Notes under the pieces: model-generated
What the model was told of the DNA's origin: nothing
Seen by the model: only the letters and a program-made list of their open reading frames with translations
Database searches by the model: none
Made by a program: the position numbers and the translations under genes
Part shown: in pieces, positions 48,286-58,930 of the stretch
Numbering within the stretch: the first letter of the stretch is position 1
Layout of the letters: each line of letters opens with the position of its first letter
From: Acinetobacter radioresistens DSM 6976 = NBRC 102413 = CIP 103788
GTDB taxonomy: Bacteria; Pseudomonadota; Gammaproteobacteria; Pseudomonadales; Moraxellaceae
Assembly (NCBI RefSeq): GCF_006757745.1
Contig: NZ_AP019740.1
Location: 2,046,001-2,110,000, forward strand
Direction of reading: 5' to 3'
Length of the DNA: 64,000 bases

Positions 48286-49356
48286 ATGAGCAACTCAACT
48301 TCTACCCCAAATACTGGTTTAAGCTACAAAGATGCAGGTGTCGACATTGAAGCGGGAGACGCATTAGTCGATCGAATCAAATCTGTCGCCAAGCGCACCT
48401 CACGTCCTGAAGTGATGGGCGGACTTGGTGGTTTTGGTGCACTTTGTAAAATTCCTAAAGGTTATGAAGAACCTGTTCTCGTATCTGGCACGGATGGTGT
48501 GGGTACCAAATTACGTTTAGCACTGAATTTAAACCGTCATGACACGATTGGTCAGGACCTGGTGGCAATGTGCGTAAATGACCTTCTTGTATGTGGTGCA
48601 GAGCCATTGTTCTTCCTTGACTATTATGCAACAGGCCACTTAAACGTAGAGGTTGCTGCAAATGTTGTTACAGGAATTGGTGCAGGTTGCGAACTTGCTG
48701 GCTGTGCGTTAGTAGGTGGTGAAACTGCTGAAATGCCAGGCATGTATGAAGGTGAAGATTATGATTTGGCAGGTTTCTGCGTAGGTGTAGTTGAGCAAAG
48801 CAAAATTATTGATGGTTCTAAAGTTAAAGCCGATGATGTACTGATTGGAATTGCATCTTCAGGTGCGCACTCTAATGGCTACTCTCTGCTTCGTAAAATT
48901 TTAGATGTAAAAAATGTTGACTTAACTCAAATCGTTGATGGTCGCCCACTTGCAGATACTGCAATGGAACCTACCCGCATTTACGTCAAGCCAATCCTTG
49001 AATTACTCAAACAGGTTGATGTGCACGCAATGGCACACATCACAGGTGGCGGTTTACCGGGTAACTTACCACGCGTACTTCCAAATGGTGCTCAAGCAGT
49101 CATTAATGAATCTTCTTGGGAATGGCCAGAATTGTTTAAGCTTCTTCAAAAGGAAGGTGGTGTTGAACAATTTGAAATGTACCGCACATTTAACTGTGGC
49201 GTAGGTATGGTATTGGCTGTTGATGCGGCAGATGCTGAGAGAACGGTTAACACGCTAAATAACCTCGGCGAAAAAGCATGGATAATGGGTCACATTGTTG
49301 ACAATGCTGAATCTGTTGAAGGTGCAGATGAAAAAATTCGTGTGATCTTCGCGTAA
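48286..49356 (+). CDS. purM: Phosphoribosylformylglycinamidine cyclo-ligase
   Basis: AIR synthetase of purine synthesis, acting after PurL. The 356-residue protein has the [16 protein letters not shown] start, [12 protein letters not shown] near 67, [23 protein letters not shown] near 93 and [13 protein letters not shown] near 252. It lies six bases before purN, the usual purMN order. Confidence 0.97.
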   Translation: MSNSTSTPNTGLSYKDAGVDIEAGDALVDRIKSVAKRTSRPEVMGGLGGFGALCKIPKGYEEPVLVSGTDGVGTKLRLALNLNRHDTIGQDLVAMCVNDLLVCGAEPLFFLDYYATGHLNVEVAANVVTGIGAGCELAGCALVGGETAEMPGMYEGEDYDLAGFCVGVVEQSKIIDGSKVKADDVLIGIASSGAHSNGYSLLRKILDVKNVDLTQIVDGRPLADTAMEPTRIYVKPILELLKQVDVHAMAHITGGGLPGNLPRVLPNGAQAVINESSWEWPELFKLLQKEGGVEQFEMYRTFNCGVGMVLAVDAADAERTVNTLNNLGEKAWIMGHIVDNAESVEGADEKIRVIFA

Positions 49357-49362
49357 TTTCAT

Positions 49363-49995
49363 ATGATTAAAATTGCTGTACTCGTTTCGGGCAGTGGATC
49401 TAACTTGCAGGCCCTGATCGATGCCAAACTATCAGGCCAAATTGTTGGTGTACTGTCCAACCGGCCTGATGCTTATGCTCTAGAACGTGCTAAACAGGCA
49501 GGAATTAAGACTGCTCTTGTTGAACATAAACAGTATCCAAGCCGGGAAGCATTTGATGATGTTATGCATCAGCAGCTGCTTGACTGGGGAGTTAATCTGG
49601 TCGTGCTAGCAGGCTTCATGCGGATTTTAAGTGAAAAATTTGTCAAAGCCTGGGAAGGGAAAATGCTGAATATTCACCCTTCCCTGTTGCCTTATTATAA
49701 AGGTATGCATACTCATCAGCGTGTAATTAATACAGGTGATGTATATCATGGCTGTACAGTTCATTATGTGACAGCTGAATTAGATGCTGGTCAGGCACTA
49801 GCGCAGGGAATACTTTCGGTTAAAAGAACTGATACAGTTGAGACTTTGGCAAACCGTGTACATGAGTTAGAACACCTGGTTTACCCTCAGGTGGTTGAAT
49901 GGATCTGTATTGGCGCCGTTCAGCATCTAGAAGATGGCTCTGTACTTTATAGAAATTCTCTGTTGACTAAACCCATGCAGTTTTGCAAGTTATAA
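49363..49995 (+). CDS. purN: Phosphoribosylglycinamide formyltransferase
   Basis: Formyl-THF-dependent GAR transformylase. The 210-residue protein has the VSGSGSNLQALIDA phosphate loop at residues 8-21, the catalytic region NIHPSLLPYYKGMHTHQRVI near 106 and the Asp-containing TVHYVTAELDAGQALAQG near 132. Confidence 0.96.
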   Translation: MIKIAVLVSGSGSNLQALIDAKLSGQIVGVLSNRPDAYALERAKQAGIKTALVEHKQYPSREAFDDVMHQQLLDWGVNLVVLAGFMRILSEKFVKAWEGKMLNIHPSLLPYYKGMHTHQRVINTGDVYHGCTVHYVTAELDAGQALAQGILSVKRTDTVETLANRVHELEHLVYPQVVEWICIGAVQHLEDGSVLYRNSLLTKPMQFCKL

Positions 49996-50011
49996 TACAA
50001 TTTATGCCAAT

Positions 50012-50043
50012 AAAAAAGCGCCCACATATAGGCGCTTTTTTAT
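50012..50043. terminator. Bidirectional terminator after purN
   Basis: AAAAAAGCGCC / GGCGCTTTTTT, eight-base loop, between convergent purN and the alpha/beta hydrolase gene. Confidence 0.9.
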
Positions 50044-50054
50044 TGGCTCATCAT

Positions 50055-50852
50055 TTATGCATGGATCAGCTGTTTTACCAGTCGGCCCACCTCAACAGGA
50101 TGTTCTAACGGGAACATATGGCCGCCCTCGGCTATGCTAAAAGAAACACCGATTTTTTTCTTGGCTACGTGTGGAAAACGCCGCTTAAGAAAAACACTTT
50201 TATCTCCGACCACAAGATGTACTGGTATTTTCGGTTTTGCCATCGGTAACCACCAGAGCGAAGGATTCTTCCTAAAGATTTCTACTTCATCATTTTTAGG
50301 GATAGTCAGAGTTACGCCACCCCTTACCGGATCTTCAGTTAATGCATATTTCAGATAGGCCTGAAAACAGTCTGCATCAAAATCTTTATAGAAACCTTTA
50401 GTGCGAAGTAACTCGCCTGCCTGCTCGCGCGACTCCCAATGATCACGTCGCCGCACCGATAACCCTGCTGGAGTCATCTGATCTACCAGTTGGGGTTTAA
50501 AGCATTTAGCCATATGGAAAACAAAAGATGCTTTTCCCATAATCAACGGCGGATCTAGCATAATGACCTGTGAAAATAACTCGGGACGTTGATAAGAAGC
50601 CATCATCGTGAGAACTGAACCTAGCGAATGTCCAAGCCCGATAACTTTGCGACCATGAGCCTGCCGAACGATGCTGTCGATGATCTGCTCTACCAGATGA
50701 GGCCAGTGATTGGTAATTGGATAACGTTTATCTGGGCCAATCAAAGGCACATAAATAATGTCGTATTCATCACGCAACTGTTCAAACAACTTTTCATAAA
50801 CTTTTGAAGGCACACCATTGGCATGTGCAAAGTGTATTAATGGCTTCGTCAT
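50055..50852 (-). CDS. Alpha/beta hydrolase
   Basis: A 265-residue hydrolase with the HAHANGVPSKVY oxyanion-hole region near residue 7, the nucleophile elbow GHSLGS near 76, and His in EGGHMFPLEHP near 245. It lacks a signal peptide. The ATG at 50852 has an AAGGG site; an ATG at 50870 overlaps the sppA stop (TAATG) and is an alternative. Substrate unknown. Confidence 0.8.
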   Translation of the reverse strand: MTKPLIHFAHANGVPSKVYEKLFEQLRDEYDIIYVPLIGPDKRYPITNHWPHLVEQIIDSIVRQAHGRKVIGLGHSLGSVLTMMASYQRPELFSQVIMLDPPLIMGKASFVFHMAKCFKPQLVDQMTPAGLSVRRRDHWESREQAGELLRTKGFYKDFDADCFQAYLKYALTEDPVRGGVTLTIPKNDEVEIFRKNPSLWWLPMAKPKIPVHLVVGDKSVFLKRRFPHVAKKKIGVSFSIAEGGHMFPLEHPVEVGRLVKQLIHA

Positions 50853-50869
50853 ATATCCCTTTATGTTCA

Positions 50870-51886
50870 TTATTGCAGCTTGGTATCCTGCTGAATTTTA
50901 AGTTGCTGGGTAACTGATTCACTAAAGCCCTGGCCTATTTCAGAACCTACCCGGCCAAGTACCGATTCAAATGGGCTACGCTGAACTGTATAATCCAGAA
51001 CATTATCCAGTTTAAGCTCACGTTTAAGACTGTTTATGCTTCCGGTACGATCTGCAACGCCCAGTTTAACCGCCTGCTCACCGCTCCAGAATAATCCTGA
51101 AAAAATTGCAGGGTCATTACTCTTCAGGCGCTTGCCACGGCCTTCTTTTACAGCAGCAATAAAGTGACTATGCACATTGTCTAAGACCGTCTGTACATGC
51201 TCCCTCTGTGCAGGATTGACTGGTTTAGTCATGCTCAGAATATCTTTATTGTCGCCTGAAGTTAATGTCCGGTCTTCAACACCCAGTTTCTGCGCAAGGC
51301 CCATCACCCCATAGTTTGGCATAATCACACCAATTGAGCCGACCAAACTGGATGGATTAACCCAGATTTCATCAGCAGCCGAAGCAATATAATAAGCGCC
51401 TGAGGCTCCCATATCACCAATTAGTGCATATACTTTCTTCTCAGGATACTGCTGTTTGTAATAGCGAATTTCCTGCCAGATCTCATCTGACTGGACAGGT
51501 GACCCCCCAGGTGAATTGATATTGAGCACAATTGCGTGACTGTTTTTTGCTTCAAATGCACGTTTCAAAGCTTTATTGGTATCTTCACTATTTACGGAAC
51601 GGTCACTAGAGTCAATCGTACCAATAATATCGATCACAGCCAGATGAGCATTTGAACTTGAGCCTGCCCCACTGGTAGTTGCCGTAGTACAGCCCCTACC
51701 CATCATGAGCAAAAGCAATAGAATATAGGCAAAAGTCAAACACTTAAAAAATATTCCCCAGCGACGGCTACGGCGCTGTTCTTCAACAGAAGCCAGTACA
51801 GCTTTTTCTAGTATCTGCCACTCTTTACCGCTTCTGCTGTCTGAACTTGGAACTTCATTATTAGGTTTTGGCGGCCAATCCGACAT
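50870..51886 (-). CDS. sppA: Signal peptide peptidase SppA (S49 family)
   Basis: Inner-membrane serine protease that degrades signal peptides. The 338-residue protein has one membrane segment near 42-65, NINSPGGSPVQSDEIW near 123, the catalytic Ser in GDMGASGAYYIAS near 157 and the candidate catalytic Lys in LTSGDNKDI near 209. It is the short single-domain form. Co-directional with the hydrolase gene that overlaps its stop. Confidence 0.92.
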   Translation of the reverse strand: MSDWPPKPNNEVPSSDSRSGKEWQILEKAVLASVEEQRRSRRWGIFFKCLTFAYILLLLLMMGRGCTTATTSGAGSSSNAHLAVIDIIGTIDSSDRSVNSEDTNKALKRAFEAKNSHAIVLNINSPGGSPVQSDEIWQEIRYYKQQYPEKKVYALIGDMGASGAYYIASAADEIWVNPSSLVGSIGVIMPNYGVMGLAQKLGVEDRTLTSGDNKDILSMTKPVNPAQREHVQTVLDNVHSHFIAAVKEGRGKRLKSNDPAIFSGLFWSGEQAVKLGVADRTGSINSLKRELKLDNVLDYTVQRSPFESVLGRVGSEIGQGFSESVTQQLKIQQDTKLQ

Positions 51887-52015
51887 ATATATTTATCCGA
51901 AAAGTAAAATATCTTCATTATATACACTGGAAAATGAAAAACTGTCTAAATAAAGCTTTTTAACTTATAATATTTTTTCTTTTACGTTTGTTAAGCAGAA
52001 TCCTACATTTAAATA

Positions 52016-52966
52016 ATGACTAGCTCAAATTCCCAGCCTTTATCTTATCGTCTTTTGAAAATCATTAGTCGCCAGCCTATACGAGTATCACGCTTTATTG
52101 CTCGTATACTTGCAGGTCTGATGAATACTTTAAAACTGTCGAATACCTCAAAAACAATAAATCTGAATCTGGAGATTGCTTTTCCATATCTGCTGACCGA
52201 AAAGCGTAATCAGATTATTCGTCAGGCTATACGCAATGAAATACAGTCATACTTTGAATTTTTTAGTATTTGGGGCTCAAGTACAGAGAAGAATATTTCG
52301 AGAATTCATAAAATTGTAGGCGAGCATTATTTTCATCAGGCGGTGGCAGCCAAAAAAGGATTAGTCCTGATCGTTCCGCACTTTGGCACATGGGAGATTA
52401 TGAACTCTTGGTGTTCGCAATATACATCAATGACCATTCTCTATAAACCGGTCAAAGACCCGTATGCAGATCAGTTCGTCCGCGAAGCGCGCAGCCGTGA
52501 GCAGGCCAATCTGGTTCCTACAGATGAAACTGGTGTTCGCCAGATTTTTAAGGCGCTTAAACAGGGAGGCACAACTGTTATCTTGCCTGACCATACACCA
52601 AATGTGGGTGGTGATCTGGTGGAATACTTTGGTGTACCCTTAGCCTCAAGCAGCCTGAGCGCCAAGCTGATTCAAAAAACTAAGTCCAGTACTTTGCTTC
52701 TTTACGCCATCCGTAATGAACAGGATGGCTTTAATATGTTTATTGAACCAATTGATGAGAAAATTTATGAAGGCAGCGCTGTAGAAGGTACCCAAGTTAT
52801 TCATCATGTGATCGAAGATTTGATTACACGCTATCCCGAACATTACCACTGGAGCTATAAACGTTTTAAGGCTCACCCAGAATTACGCTCCATTTATACG
52901 CTTGATAAAGCTGAAGCACTACAAAAAGTGGATCAGCTGCGGCAGCACAACAAAAATCTTACTTAA
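52016..52966 (+). CDS. LpxL/LpxM-family lipid A or phospholipid acyltransferase
   Basis: A 316-residue acyltransferase with the HX4E active site HFGTWE near residue 122 and LPDHTPNVGGDLVEYFGVP near 190. An N-terminal hydrophobic stretch is weak. It belongs to the family of late lipid A acyltransferases (HrtB/LpxL/LpxM); which acyl chain it adds is not readable. Its stop overlaps the comEC stop by eight bases (convergent). Confidence 0.85.
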   Translation: MTSSNSQPLSYRLLKIISRQPIRVSRFIARILAGLMNTLKLSNTSKTINLNLEIAFPYLLTEKRNQIIRQAIRNEIQSYFEFFSIWGSSTEKNISRIHKIVGEHYFHQAVAAKKGLVLIVPHFGTWEIMNSWCSQYTSMTILYKPVKDPYADQFVREARSREQANLVPTDETGVRQIFKALKQGGTTVILPDHTPNVGGDLVEYFGVPLASSSLSAKLIQKTKSSTLLLYAIRNEQDGFNMFIEPIDEKIYEGSAVEGTQVIHHVIEDLITRYPEHYHWSYKRFKAHPELRSIYTLDKAEALQKVDQLRQHNKNLT

Positions 52967-55400
52967 TCTTTAACCATTTCCACTGCTCTCTATAGAGCGT
53001 GTAATTTATTTGTTCATCAGCTTCTTGATAAAATTCAATATTACCGGTTTGGGCAGTTAAAAGAAGTGGAATATCAAGTGCCTTTAGACGTACCTTAACT
53101 TCTTTGGTCGGGTGACCATAACGGTTATTCTGTCCTGCTGAGGCAATTGCCAGCTTAGGATGCAAATATTTTAGAAAACTGTAAGCAGAACTGTGCTTAC
53201 TGCCATGGTGACCCAATACTAGTACGTCGACTTGAAGTTCGGGATACTTTTTCATGAGTTCATATTCAGTTGGCCAGCCAGCATCTCCCATAATCAAGAA
53301 ATTCCGGTAAGGCTGGGCCTGGTTTAATTGCACATATAACACACATGAATATTCATTCGGATTGGCTTCTACCATTGATGGGTAAGTATTTAAGCCAGGT
53401 GATAGTACCTGGACCTTAAAATTCTGATAAGACCAGCTTTGTCCTTCCCGGCATGGTGATGACTGTTTTATATTCCATGTTTCAGGTAACTGGGTATTGG
53501 CTATTACTTCATCGATTTTAATTTTTTGGCTTAATGGTAAGAGTGCCCCGCTATGATCCTGATCCAGATGAGTTAATAGCACCCGATCTAAGCGAGCTAT
53601 CCCTTGGGAAAATAAAAATGGTGCAAGAATTTGCTGGCCTATACTGAATTTGGTTTCATCATAGTAACCGCCTGTATCTAACATTATTTTTTGCTGACTA
53701 CTCTGAAGTAGAATGGCTTGGCCCTGCCCTACATCTAAAACGGTTAACTTAAAATCCGAGTCTGGTGCCCTACTCGTAAAAACTGGTACAAAACATAACA
53801 GCGCCCAAGCTTTAGGAATAACAGATCGAGGCAGATATAAAATAATCAGGCCGATACTGAGGCTCACAATAAGCAACGGTGTAAATGCAATTCCCTGTAA
53901 TTGGGGATTAAACAGATGGTCCAGTATTTCTAATATCCACAAGCCTAAATTCAAGCCTAAATCGCTACAATGAAATAAAAGCAGGCCCAAAGGAGAAATG
54001 ATATAGGAAAGACATGCAGCCAGTATATCTAGCGGCACTACGACAGCACCTAATAATGGAATGACAAGAATATTGGTCAATGGCGCAATCCAGCTTACCT
54101 GTTTGAAAAAAATCAGTACTAACGGAAAGAGAGCAATAAAAATTTTCCCTTGTGATTCAATCAGTAACTTTCCAGCAGTTAAAACTCTTTGCTTCCAGTT
54201 AAAAGCCGGTTGGGCAGGCTGCCGATCTATACTTTCATAAATGCGCAACAGAATAAAACAGGCCCCGAAAGAAAGCCAGAAAGCTGCCGAGAGAACACTA
54301 AAAGGATCTATCCATAATAGTAAACTGGCACTTGCCAGCAATAAGCTTAATGCCTGGATTTTTTGTCTTAATAAAAGCAGGCTACTCCCTAGCAGAGTAA
54401 TGAGCAGTGTTCGTAGTGCCGGAATCTCGAAACCGACAAAAGCGCTGTAAAGTAATACACAAAAACAGAAAGGAAAAACCAGCAGATAAGGGCGAGGCAA
54501 GCTTAAATAGAGTTTTGGACCATACAGCCGTATCAGGGTTTGCAATACCCAGCTGACCAGAGCTGCGAAAATTAATACGTGTGGGCCAGAAATTGCCAGC
54601 AGGTGACTGATTCCCAGCCGCTGAAATTGTTCTTCTGTTTCAGAGGAAAGTAAGCTTTTATCACCTGTAAGAAGTGCTAAAATCAGGCCTTTATTTTTCA
54701 GTGTGCTATTTTGAATAAAAGTACGAAAATGATAGCGCTGCCGCTCCATCAGTAATAGAAGACCATTGATCCAACCCTGTTGATTATTCAGATATTGATT
54801 AAAACCAAGCCGGTAAACTGCCTCATGGTCCAATTTCTCTATTTTCCAGATTTTTACACTGGCCATGATATTCTGCTGAATAAACCATTTTTCCTGATCA
54901 AATACTCCCGGCATGGCATATCCATGAGCAGGTATGACTTCCCCATAAATCCGGTAATATTCTCCTAACTCAAATTTTATAGGTTGCTCAGGTATATTTT
55001 TAAATGTGAGCCACCATTGAACAGGCTGTTTTTTCTGGTCAAGTACTTCCACTTTTTGCCTGATCTGCTTCTCAGAACGCTCATCAATATGTCGGATATA
55101 AACAATTGCCTCAATATTTCTTGTTTCTGTTTCCCTGTTATCTAGACGTTGTTCTAGCGCATGGTCAGCGTAGCGATAACCCAATGTGCCTGTCAGGATG
55201 CCTAAGGCTAGAATAAAAACTGCTCTAGATAAGCATGGAATCGGATGGTGCGACTCCAGCTTACTATATTGATACCAATATAATAGCCCTGAACCTACGC
55301 TGAAGATCATCAGTCCAGGTAACAGAAAAACAGGTAAGTTAAAAGTTTTCCCCATGACCGAGATTCCAGCAATCCAGGCCAATAAAATAGTTTTCCACAT
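52959..55400 (-). CDS. comEC: DNA uptake channel ComEC/Rec2
   Basis: Inner-membrane channel that takes single-stranded DNA into the cytosol during transformation. The 813-residue protein has an N-terminal membrane segment pair and OB-like domain (about 50-200), the competence membrane domain with many helices (about 225-510; HLLAISGPHVLIFA motif near 268) and a metallo-beta-lactamase-like domain (VLDVGQGQAILLQ, LTHLDQDHSG and LVLGHHGSKHSS). This supports natural competence, known for Acinetobacter. Confidence 0.94.
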   Translation of the reverse strand: MWKTILLAWIAGISVMGKTFNLPVFLLPGLMIFSVGSGLLYWYQYSKLESHHPIPCLSRAVFILALGILTGTLGYRYADHALEQRLDNRETETRNIEAIVYIRHIDERSEKQIRQKVEVLDQKKQPVQWWLTFKNIPEQPIKFELGEYYRIYGEVIPAHGYAMPGVFDQEKWFIQQNIMASVKIWKIEKLDHEAVYRLGFNQYLNNQQGWINGLLLLMERQRYHFRTFIQNSTLKNKGLILALLTGDKSLLSSETEEQFQRLGISHLLAISGPHVLIFAALVSWVLQTLIRLYGPKLYLSLPRPYLLVFPFCFCVLLYSAFVGFEIPALRTLLITLLGSSLLLLRQKIQALSLLLASASLLLWIDPFSVLSAAFWLSFGACFILLRIYESIDRQPAQPAFNWKQRVLTAGKLLIESQGKIFIALFPLVLIFFKQVSWIAPLTNILVIPLLGAVVVPLDILAACLSYIISPLGLLLFHCSDLGLNLGLWILEILDHLFNPQLQGIAFTPLLIVSLSIGLIILYLPRSVIPKAWALLCFVPVFTSRAPDSDFKLTVLDVGQGQAILLQSSQQKIMLDTGGYYDETKFSIGQQILAPFLFSQGIARLDRVLLTHLDQDHSGALLPLSQKIKIDEVIANTQLPETWNIKQSSPCREGQSWSYQNFKVQVLSPGLNTYPSMVEANPNEYSCVLYVQLNQAQPYRNFLIMGDAGWPTEYELMKKYPELQVDVLVLGHHGSKHSSAYSFLKYLHPKLAIASAGQNNRYGHPTKEVKVRLKALDIPLLLTAQTGNIEFYQEADEQINYTLYREQWKWLKIK

Positions 55401-55432
55401 GATTTTTATATTTATAACTTATTAAAATAATT

Positions 55433-55454
55433 AAAGCCCATACTGATGGGCTTT
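55433..55454 (-). terminator. lolCD terminator
   Basis: AAAGCCCAT-ACTG-ATGGGCTTT, followed on the minus strand by a T-rich run, 31 bases after the lolD stop. Confidence 0.75.
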
Positions 55455-55484
55455 AACAAGGTTAATGATCAGATTATCTCCGAC

Positions 55485-56168
55485 TTACGCGTTCACCCAT
55501 AAGCCATCCTGCATATGCAGAATTGAATCGGCAGCTTGGGCCAGCTGCTCATCATGAGTTACAATCAGCATTGCCATGTTCAATTCCTGACGCAGTTCAC
55601 TTAATAACTCAAAGATACCTACAGCAGTTTTACGGTCCAGGTTACCTGTCGGCTCATCAGCCAGCATTAAAGCAGGTTTGGTTACCAATGCCCGCGCCAA
55701 AGCTACACGCTGACGCTCACCACCAGATAATTCGCCTGGTTTATGCGTTATCCGGTGTGACAGGCCGACCCGTTCCAGCAAGTATTCTGCTTGCTGTTTG
55801 GCTTCTTTAAACTGTGTATTTTTGCGCAGCATCAGGGGCATTGCTACATTTTCAAAAGCAGTAAACTCTGGCAGTAAATGATGAAATTGGTAGACAAACC
55901 CAAGATACTGGTTACGCATAAAACCACGTTCAGCTTCACCTAAATTGTCAAAGCGCTGTCCATTTAGAAACACCTCACCCTCAGTTGGCCGGTCTAGCCC
56001 CCCTAAAACATGTAGTAAGGTACTTTTACCAGAGCCACTGGCTCCAACAATCGATGTAAACTCACCCGCCTTGATCTCTAAAGATAAGCCTTTAATCACC
56101 TCTACGGTTGATTTCCCATCCGTGAAATGCTTATAGATATTACGGGCTTCAAGTACTGTATTATTCAT
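55485..56168 (-). CDS. lolD: Lipoprotein-releasing system ATPase LolD
   Basis: ATPase of LolCDE, which frees lipoproteins from the inner membrane. The 227-residue protein has Walker A GASGSGKSTLLH near 43, the signature LSGGERQRVALARAL near 146 and Walker B LMLADEPTGNLD near 165. The ATG at 56168 overlaps the last eight bases of the permease gene; a longer frame would extend into it. Confidence 0.95.
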   Translation of the reverse strand: MNNTVLEARNIYKHFTDGKSTVEVIKGLSLEIKAGEFTSIVGASGSGKSTLLHVLGGLDRPTEGEVFLNGQRFDNLGEAERGFMRNQYLGFVYQFHHLLPEFTAFENVAMPLMLRKNTQFKEAKQQAEYLLERVGLSHRITHKPGELSGGERQRVALARALVTKPALMLADEPTGNLDRKTAVGIFELLSELRQELNMAMLIVTHDEQLAQAADSILHMQDGLWVNA

Positions 56169-57396
56169 AACGTAAAGCCTCGGCAGGTTGAATTTTAGCT
56201 GCACGCAGTGCCGGATAAATAGTTGCCAGAAAGCTTAAAATCAGAGACAGACTGACGATGACTACGACATCCTGCCATCTGAGATAAGAAGGCAAATAAT
56301 TAATAAAGTAGGCATCAAACAGGTGCAGACCAAAAGCATTATTCAGCCATGAAATAAAGCTGCTGATACTTGAGGCAAAAATAATTCCTAAAATTGCGCC
56401 TGATACTGTCCCGATGACTCCAATTACTGTTCCCTGTACCATAAATATACGGGTAATTGTAGCGGGTGATGCACCTAGTGTTCTTAAAATAGCGATATCA
56501 GATTTTTTATCGGTCACTACCATGACCAGAGAAGAAACAATATTAAATGCAGCAACCAGAACGATTAGAAACAGGAGCAGGCTTACCATCGCTTTTTCCA
56601 TCTGGATGGCACTAAACAGGTTCCCATGAGTATAGGTCCAGTCCGAAGCATAGAAATTCCCTGGTAATTCACGGGCAATCGAGCTAGCTACCTGAGGTGC
56701 ACTGAAGATATCATCCAGCTTCAGACGTACACCCTGAGCACCATCCGGCAAACGTAACAAAGTCGAAGCATCATTTAAGGCAATATAGCCCATCATGGAA
56801 TCTACTTCAGCTCCAATACTGAAAATGCCCACAATTTTGAAACGTTTAAAGCGAGGCACAACCCCTGCCGGTGAAGGTGTGGCTTCAGGCAATACTAAAG
56901 TGACACTGTCATTCAGCCCGAGGCCGAGTGCATCTGTCATCTGTTTCCCCAGCACAATACCAAATTCACCTTTTTTCAGGCTATCAATGCTTCCCTCAAC
57001 CATATGATCCTGAATAATAGAAACCTTTTTTTCATATTGAGGTTCTATTCCAGTTACCATCAGACCTGCAACTTGGCCTTGTGCAGTTAGCATCCCCTGT
57101 AACTGGGTAAATGGTGCTGCGCCAGTAACATGTTCGTGGCTCTCGACTTTTTTTGCAAGTTCGGGCCAATCTGTTAAAATCTGGGTTGAAGAAACTGTGG
57201 CCTGAGGTATCATGCCCAAAACACGGTTTTTTAACTCTCGGTCAAAACCATTCATGACAGACAGAACTGTAATAAGAACTGCTACACCCAAGGTCAGGCC
57301 GATCATGGAAACTAAAGCAATAAAAGAAATAAAGTGATTACTACGCCGTGCGCGAGTGTATCTCAACCCTATATACAGCGAGATTGGTTTAAACAT
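56161..57396 (-). CDS. lolC: Lipoprotein-releasing system permease LolC/LolE
   Basis: A 411-residue permease with four membrane segments (about 18-45, 270-295, 318-350 and 375-400) and a large periplasmic domain between the first two. MFKPISLYIGLRYTRARR is the family start, which fixes the ATG at 57396 rather than at 57420. Only one permease gene accompanies lolD, so this may be the combined form (LolF-type) seen in some gammaproteobacteria. Confidence 0.9.
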   Translation of the reverse strand: MFKPISLYIGLRYTRARRSNHFISFIALVSMIGLTLGVAVLITVLSVMNGFDRELKNRVLGMIPQATVSSTQILTDWPELAKKVESHEHVTGAAPFTQLQGMLTAQGQVAGLMVTGIEPQYEKKVSIIQDHMVEGSIDSLKKGEFGIVLGKQMTDALGLGLNDSVTLVLPEATPSPAGVVPRFKRFKIVGIFSIGAEVDSMMGYIALNDASTLLRLPDGAQGVRLKLDDIFSAPQVASSIARELPGNFYASDWTYTHGNLFSAIQMEKAMVSLLLFLIVLVAAFNIVSSLVMVVTDKKSDIAILRTLGASPATITRIFMVQGTVIGVIGTVSGAILGIIFASSISSFISWLNNAFGLHLFDAYFINYLPSYLRWQDVVVIVSLSLILSFLATIYPALRAAKIQPAEALRYE

Positions 57397-57421
57397 ACCA
57401 TCTAGTCCGAGGTAATTCATT

Positions 57422-57994
57422 ATGGAAACATTACAGCATCAGGGTGCTTCGAACGAACGTCGCGTGATGTCCCGCATTGATGCTGCTTTAAGGATTAATT
57501 ATCAGATTATCTCTGATGATGTTGCTCTTAACGATCCTTACGACCCTAATTTTGTATTGCCGCGTTATTTTCTACTACTTGCAGAATTAGATCAATTTGA
57601 TCATGCTATTAACTACGAATTAGAACAATTAAATCAAAAAGATCAACAAATTGCTCGAATACTATCCTTATTTAACCAGAAAATGAATCTGATTACAGGG
57701 TCTCTTTATGACGCTATCGTCCAGACCATGCTACCTGTGCCTGAACAGGTTAATATTTCAGAAAGTGGTATCAGCTTTTATACAAATCAACAGCTTAAAG
57801 ATGGAAGCTATATTCATTTAACATTAAGTCATCCTGATAATTTCTTTCATGTAGCAACAATTGCCCAAGTGGTTTATAGCAAGCCTAAGGATGAAACAGG
57901 CTTCCGGACAGGAGCTTATTTTGTGACACTGCATCCTCAAGATCGTGCCAAGCTTGCTGAATGTATTAATTCTACTCAAGGTGTAGCAAGCTAG
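57422..57994 (+). CDS. PilZ-domain protein
   Basis: A 190-residue soluble protein with an N-terminal RRVMSRIDAALRINYQI, a helical middle and a C-terminal PilZ-like barrel (VNISESGISFYTNQQLKDGSYIHLTL, then TGAYFVTLHPQDR). The RxxxR and D/NxSxxG-like elements suggest c-di-GMP binding, with ISESG replacing the usual DxSxxG. It starts two bases from the lolC start of the opposite strand's longest frame. Confidence 0.7.
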   Translation: METLQHQGASNERRVMSRIDAALRINYQIISDDVALNDPYDPNFVLPRYFLLLAELDQFDHAINYELEQLNQKDQQIARILSLFNQKMNLITGSLYDAIVQTMLPVPEQVNISESGISFYTNQQLKDGSYIHLTLSHPDNFFHVATIAQVVYSKPKDETGFRTGAYFVTLHPQDRAKLAECINSTQGVAS

Positions 57995-58003
57995 ATTAAA
58001 GTT

Positions 58004-58930
58004 CTAATTACTTTTAATTTTCTGGGCAAGTTCACGACTTGCCTTAATATCACGATAAAAGTAAAGAAAAAGTCCTGATAACAGTACAGTAGCGCCCACA
58101 AAAATCATGACTGTCAGTTTTTCATGATTTAATACTGAACCAATGAGAATAGCCAGCATCGGTGTCATGACGTTGGTTAAAGACAGAGTAGTTGCCTGAA
58201 TGTTCTGGACCAGTTTGAAATAACAGAACATTGCAACCAGAGATGCCATAATCACCGTATAGAATAAAGCCATCAACGATTTGGTATCTGGAATATGGCT
58301 CGGTGCATACTGCCAGATGAAAGGAAGCAGCAGCATACAACCGAGCACGGACACGATAATCGAACCAGTCGCCTGTGCCATTGGTTCAACCTGCGCATTT
58401 ACTTTCTTTACCCAGAAAATAGATAAAGCATAATTAAAAACACTCAGCAACATCAGGAGAATGCCTACAGGATGAACCTGCTGGCCTGTATTTCCTCCCA
58501 GACAAATAATCGAGAGCCCTGCTACTGCGATCCCCATTCCCAGCCATTGCATACTATATAAATGCTGCTTAAATAAAAAACGGCCAATTAAACCTGCCAT
58601 AATTGGTGCCAGCCCAAACATCAATGCAATAATGCCTGAACTGAGATAACCTGTCGCTGCATAGGTAAAAATTTGCGAACCAATCAAGCTAAAGGAACCC
58701 GCGATATAACTGTGCAGCGCTACTTTATGAATGGGAAGCTTTACTCTGAGCAAGAGCAGCAAAAGAGCTGCTAGTGGTAAAGCTATAAAAAAACGAATCA
58801 CCATTGCCCACATGACATGCAGATCATGGACGCTCCAGACGATTGCCAGTGGAGTAGTAGCCCAGATGAATACCAGAATAGTGTAGGTAAACACAATATT
58901 GCCGCGAGAGACCGGCACCTTCTGATTCAT
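58004..58930 (-). CDS. DMT-superfamily (EamA) exporter
   Basis: A 308-residue membrane protein with ten hydrophobic segments in two EamA repeats. The overall pattern ([13 protein letters not shown]... and [20 protein letters not shown]) fits metabolite exporters of the drug/metabolite transporter family. It overlaps the upstream YaiI-family gene by four bases. Substrate unknown. Confidence 0.82.
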   Translation of the reverse strand: MNQKVPVSRGNIVFTYTILVFIWATTPLAIVWSVHDLHVMWAMVIRFFIALPLAALLLLLLRVKLPIHKVALHSYIAGSFSLIGSQIFTYAATGYLSSGIIALMFGLAPIMAGLIGRFLFKQHLYSMQWLGMGIAVAGLSIICLGGNTGQQVHPVGILLMLLSVFNYALSIFWVKKVNAQVEPMAQATGSIIVSVLGCMLLLPFIWQYAPSHIPDTKSLMALFYTVIMASLVAMFCYFKLVQNIQATTLSLTNVMTPMLAILIGSVLNHEKLTVMIFVGATVLLSGLFLYFYRDIKASRELAQKIKSN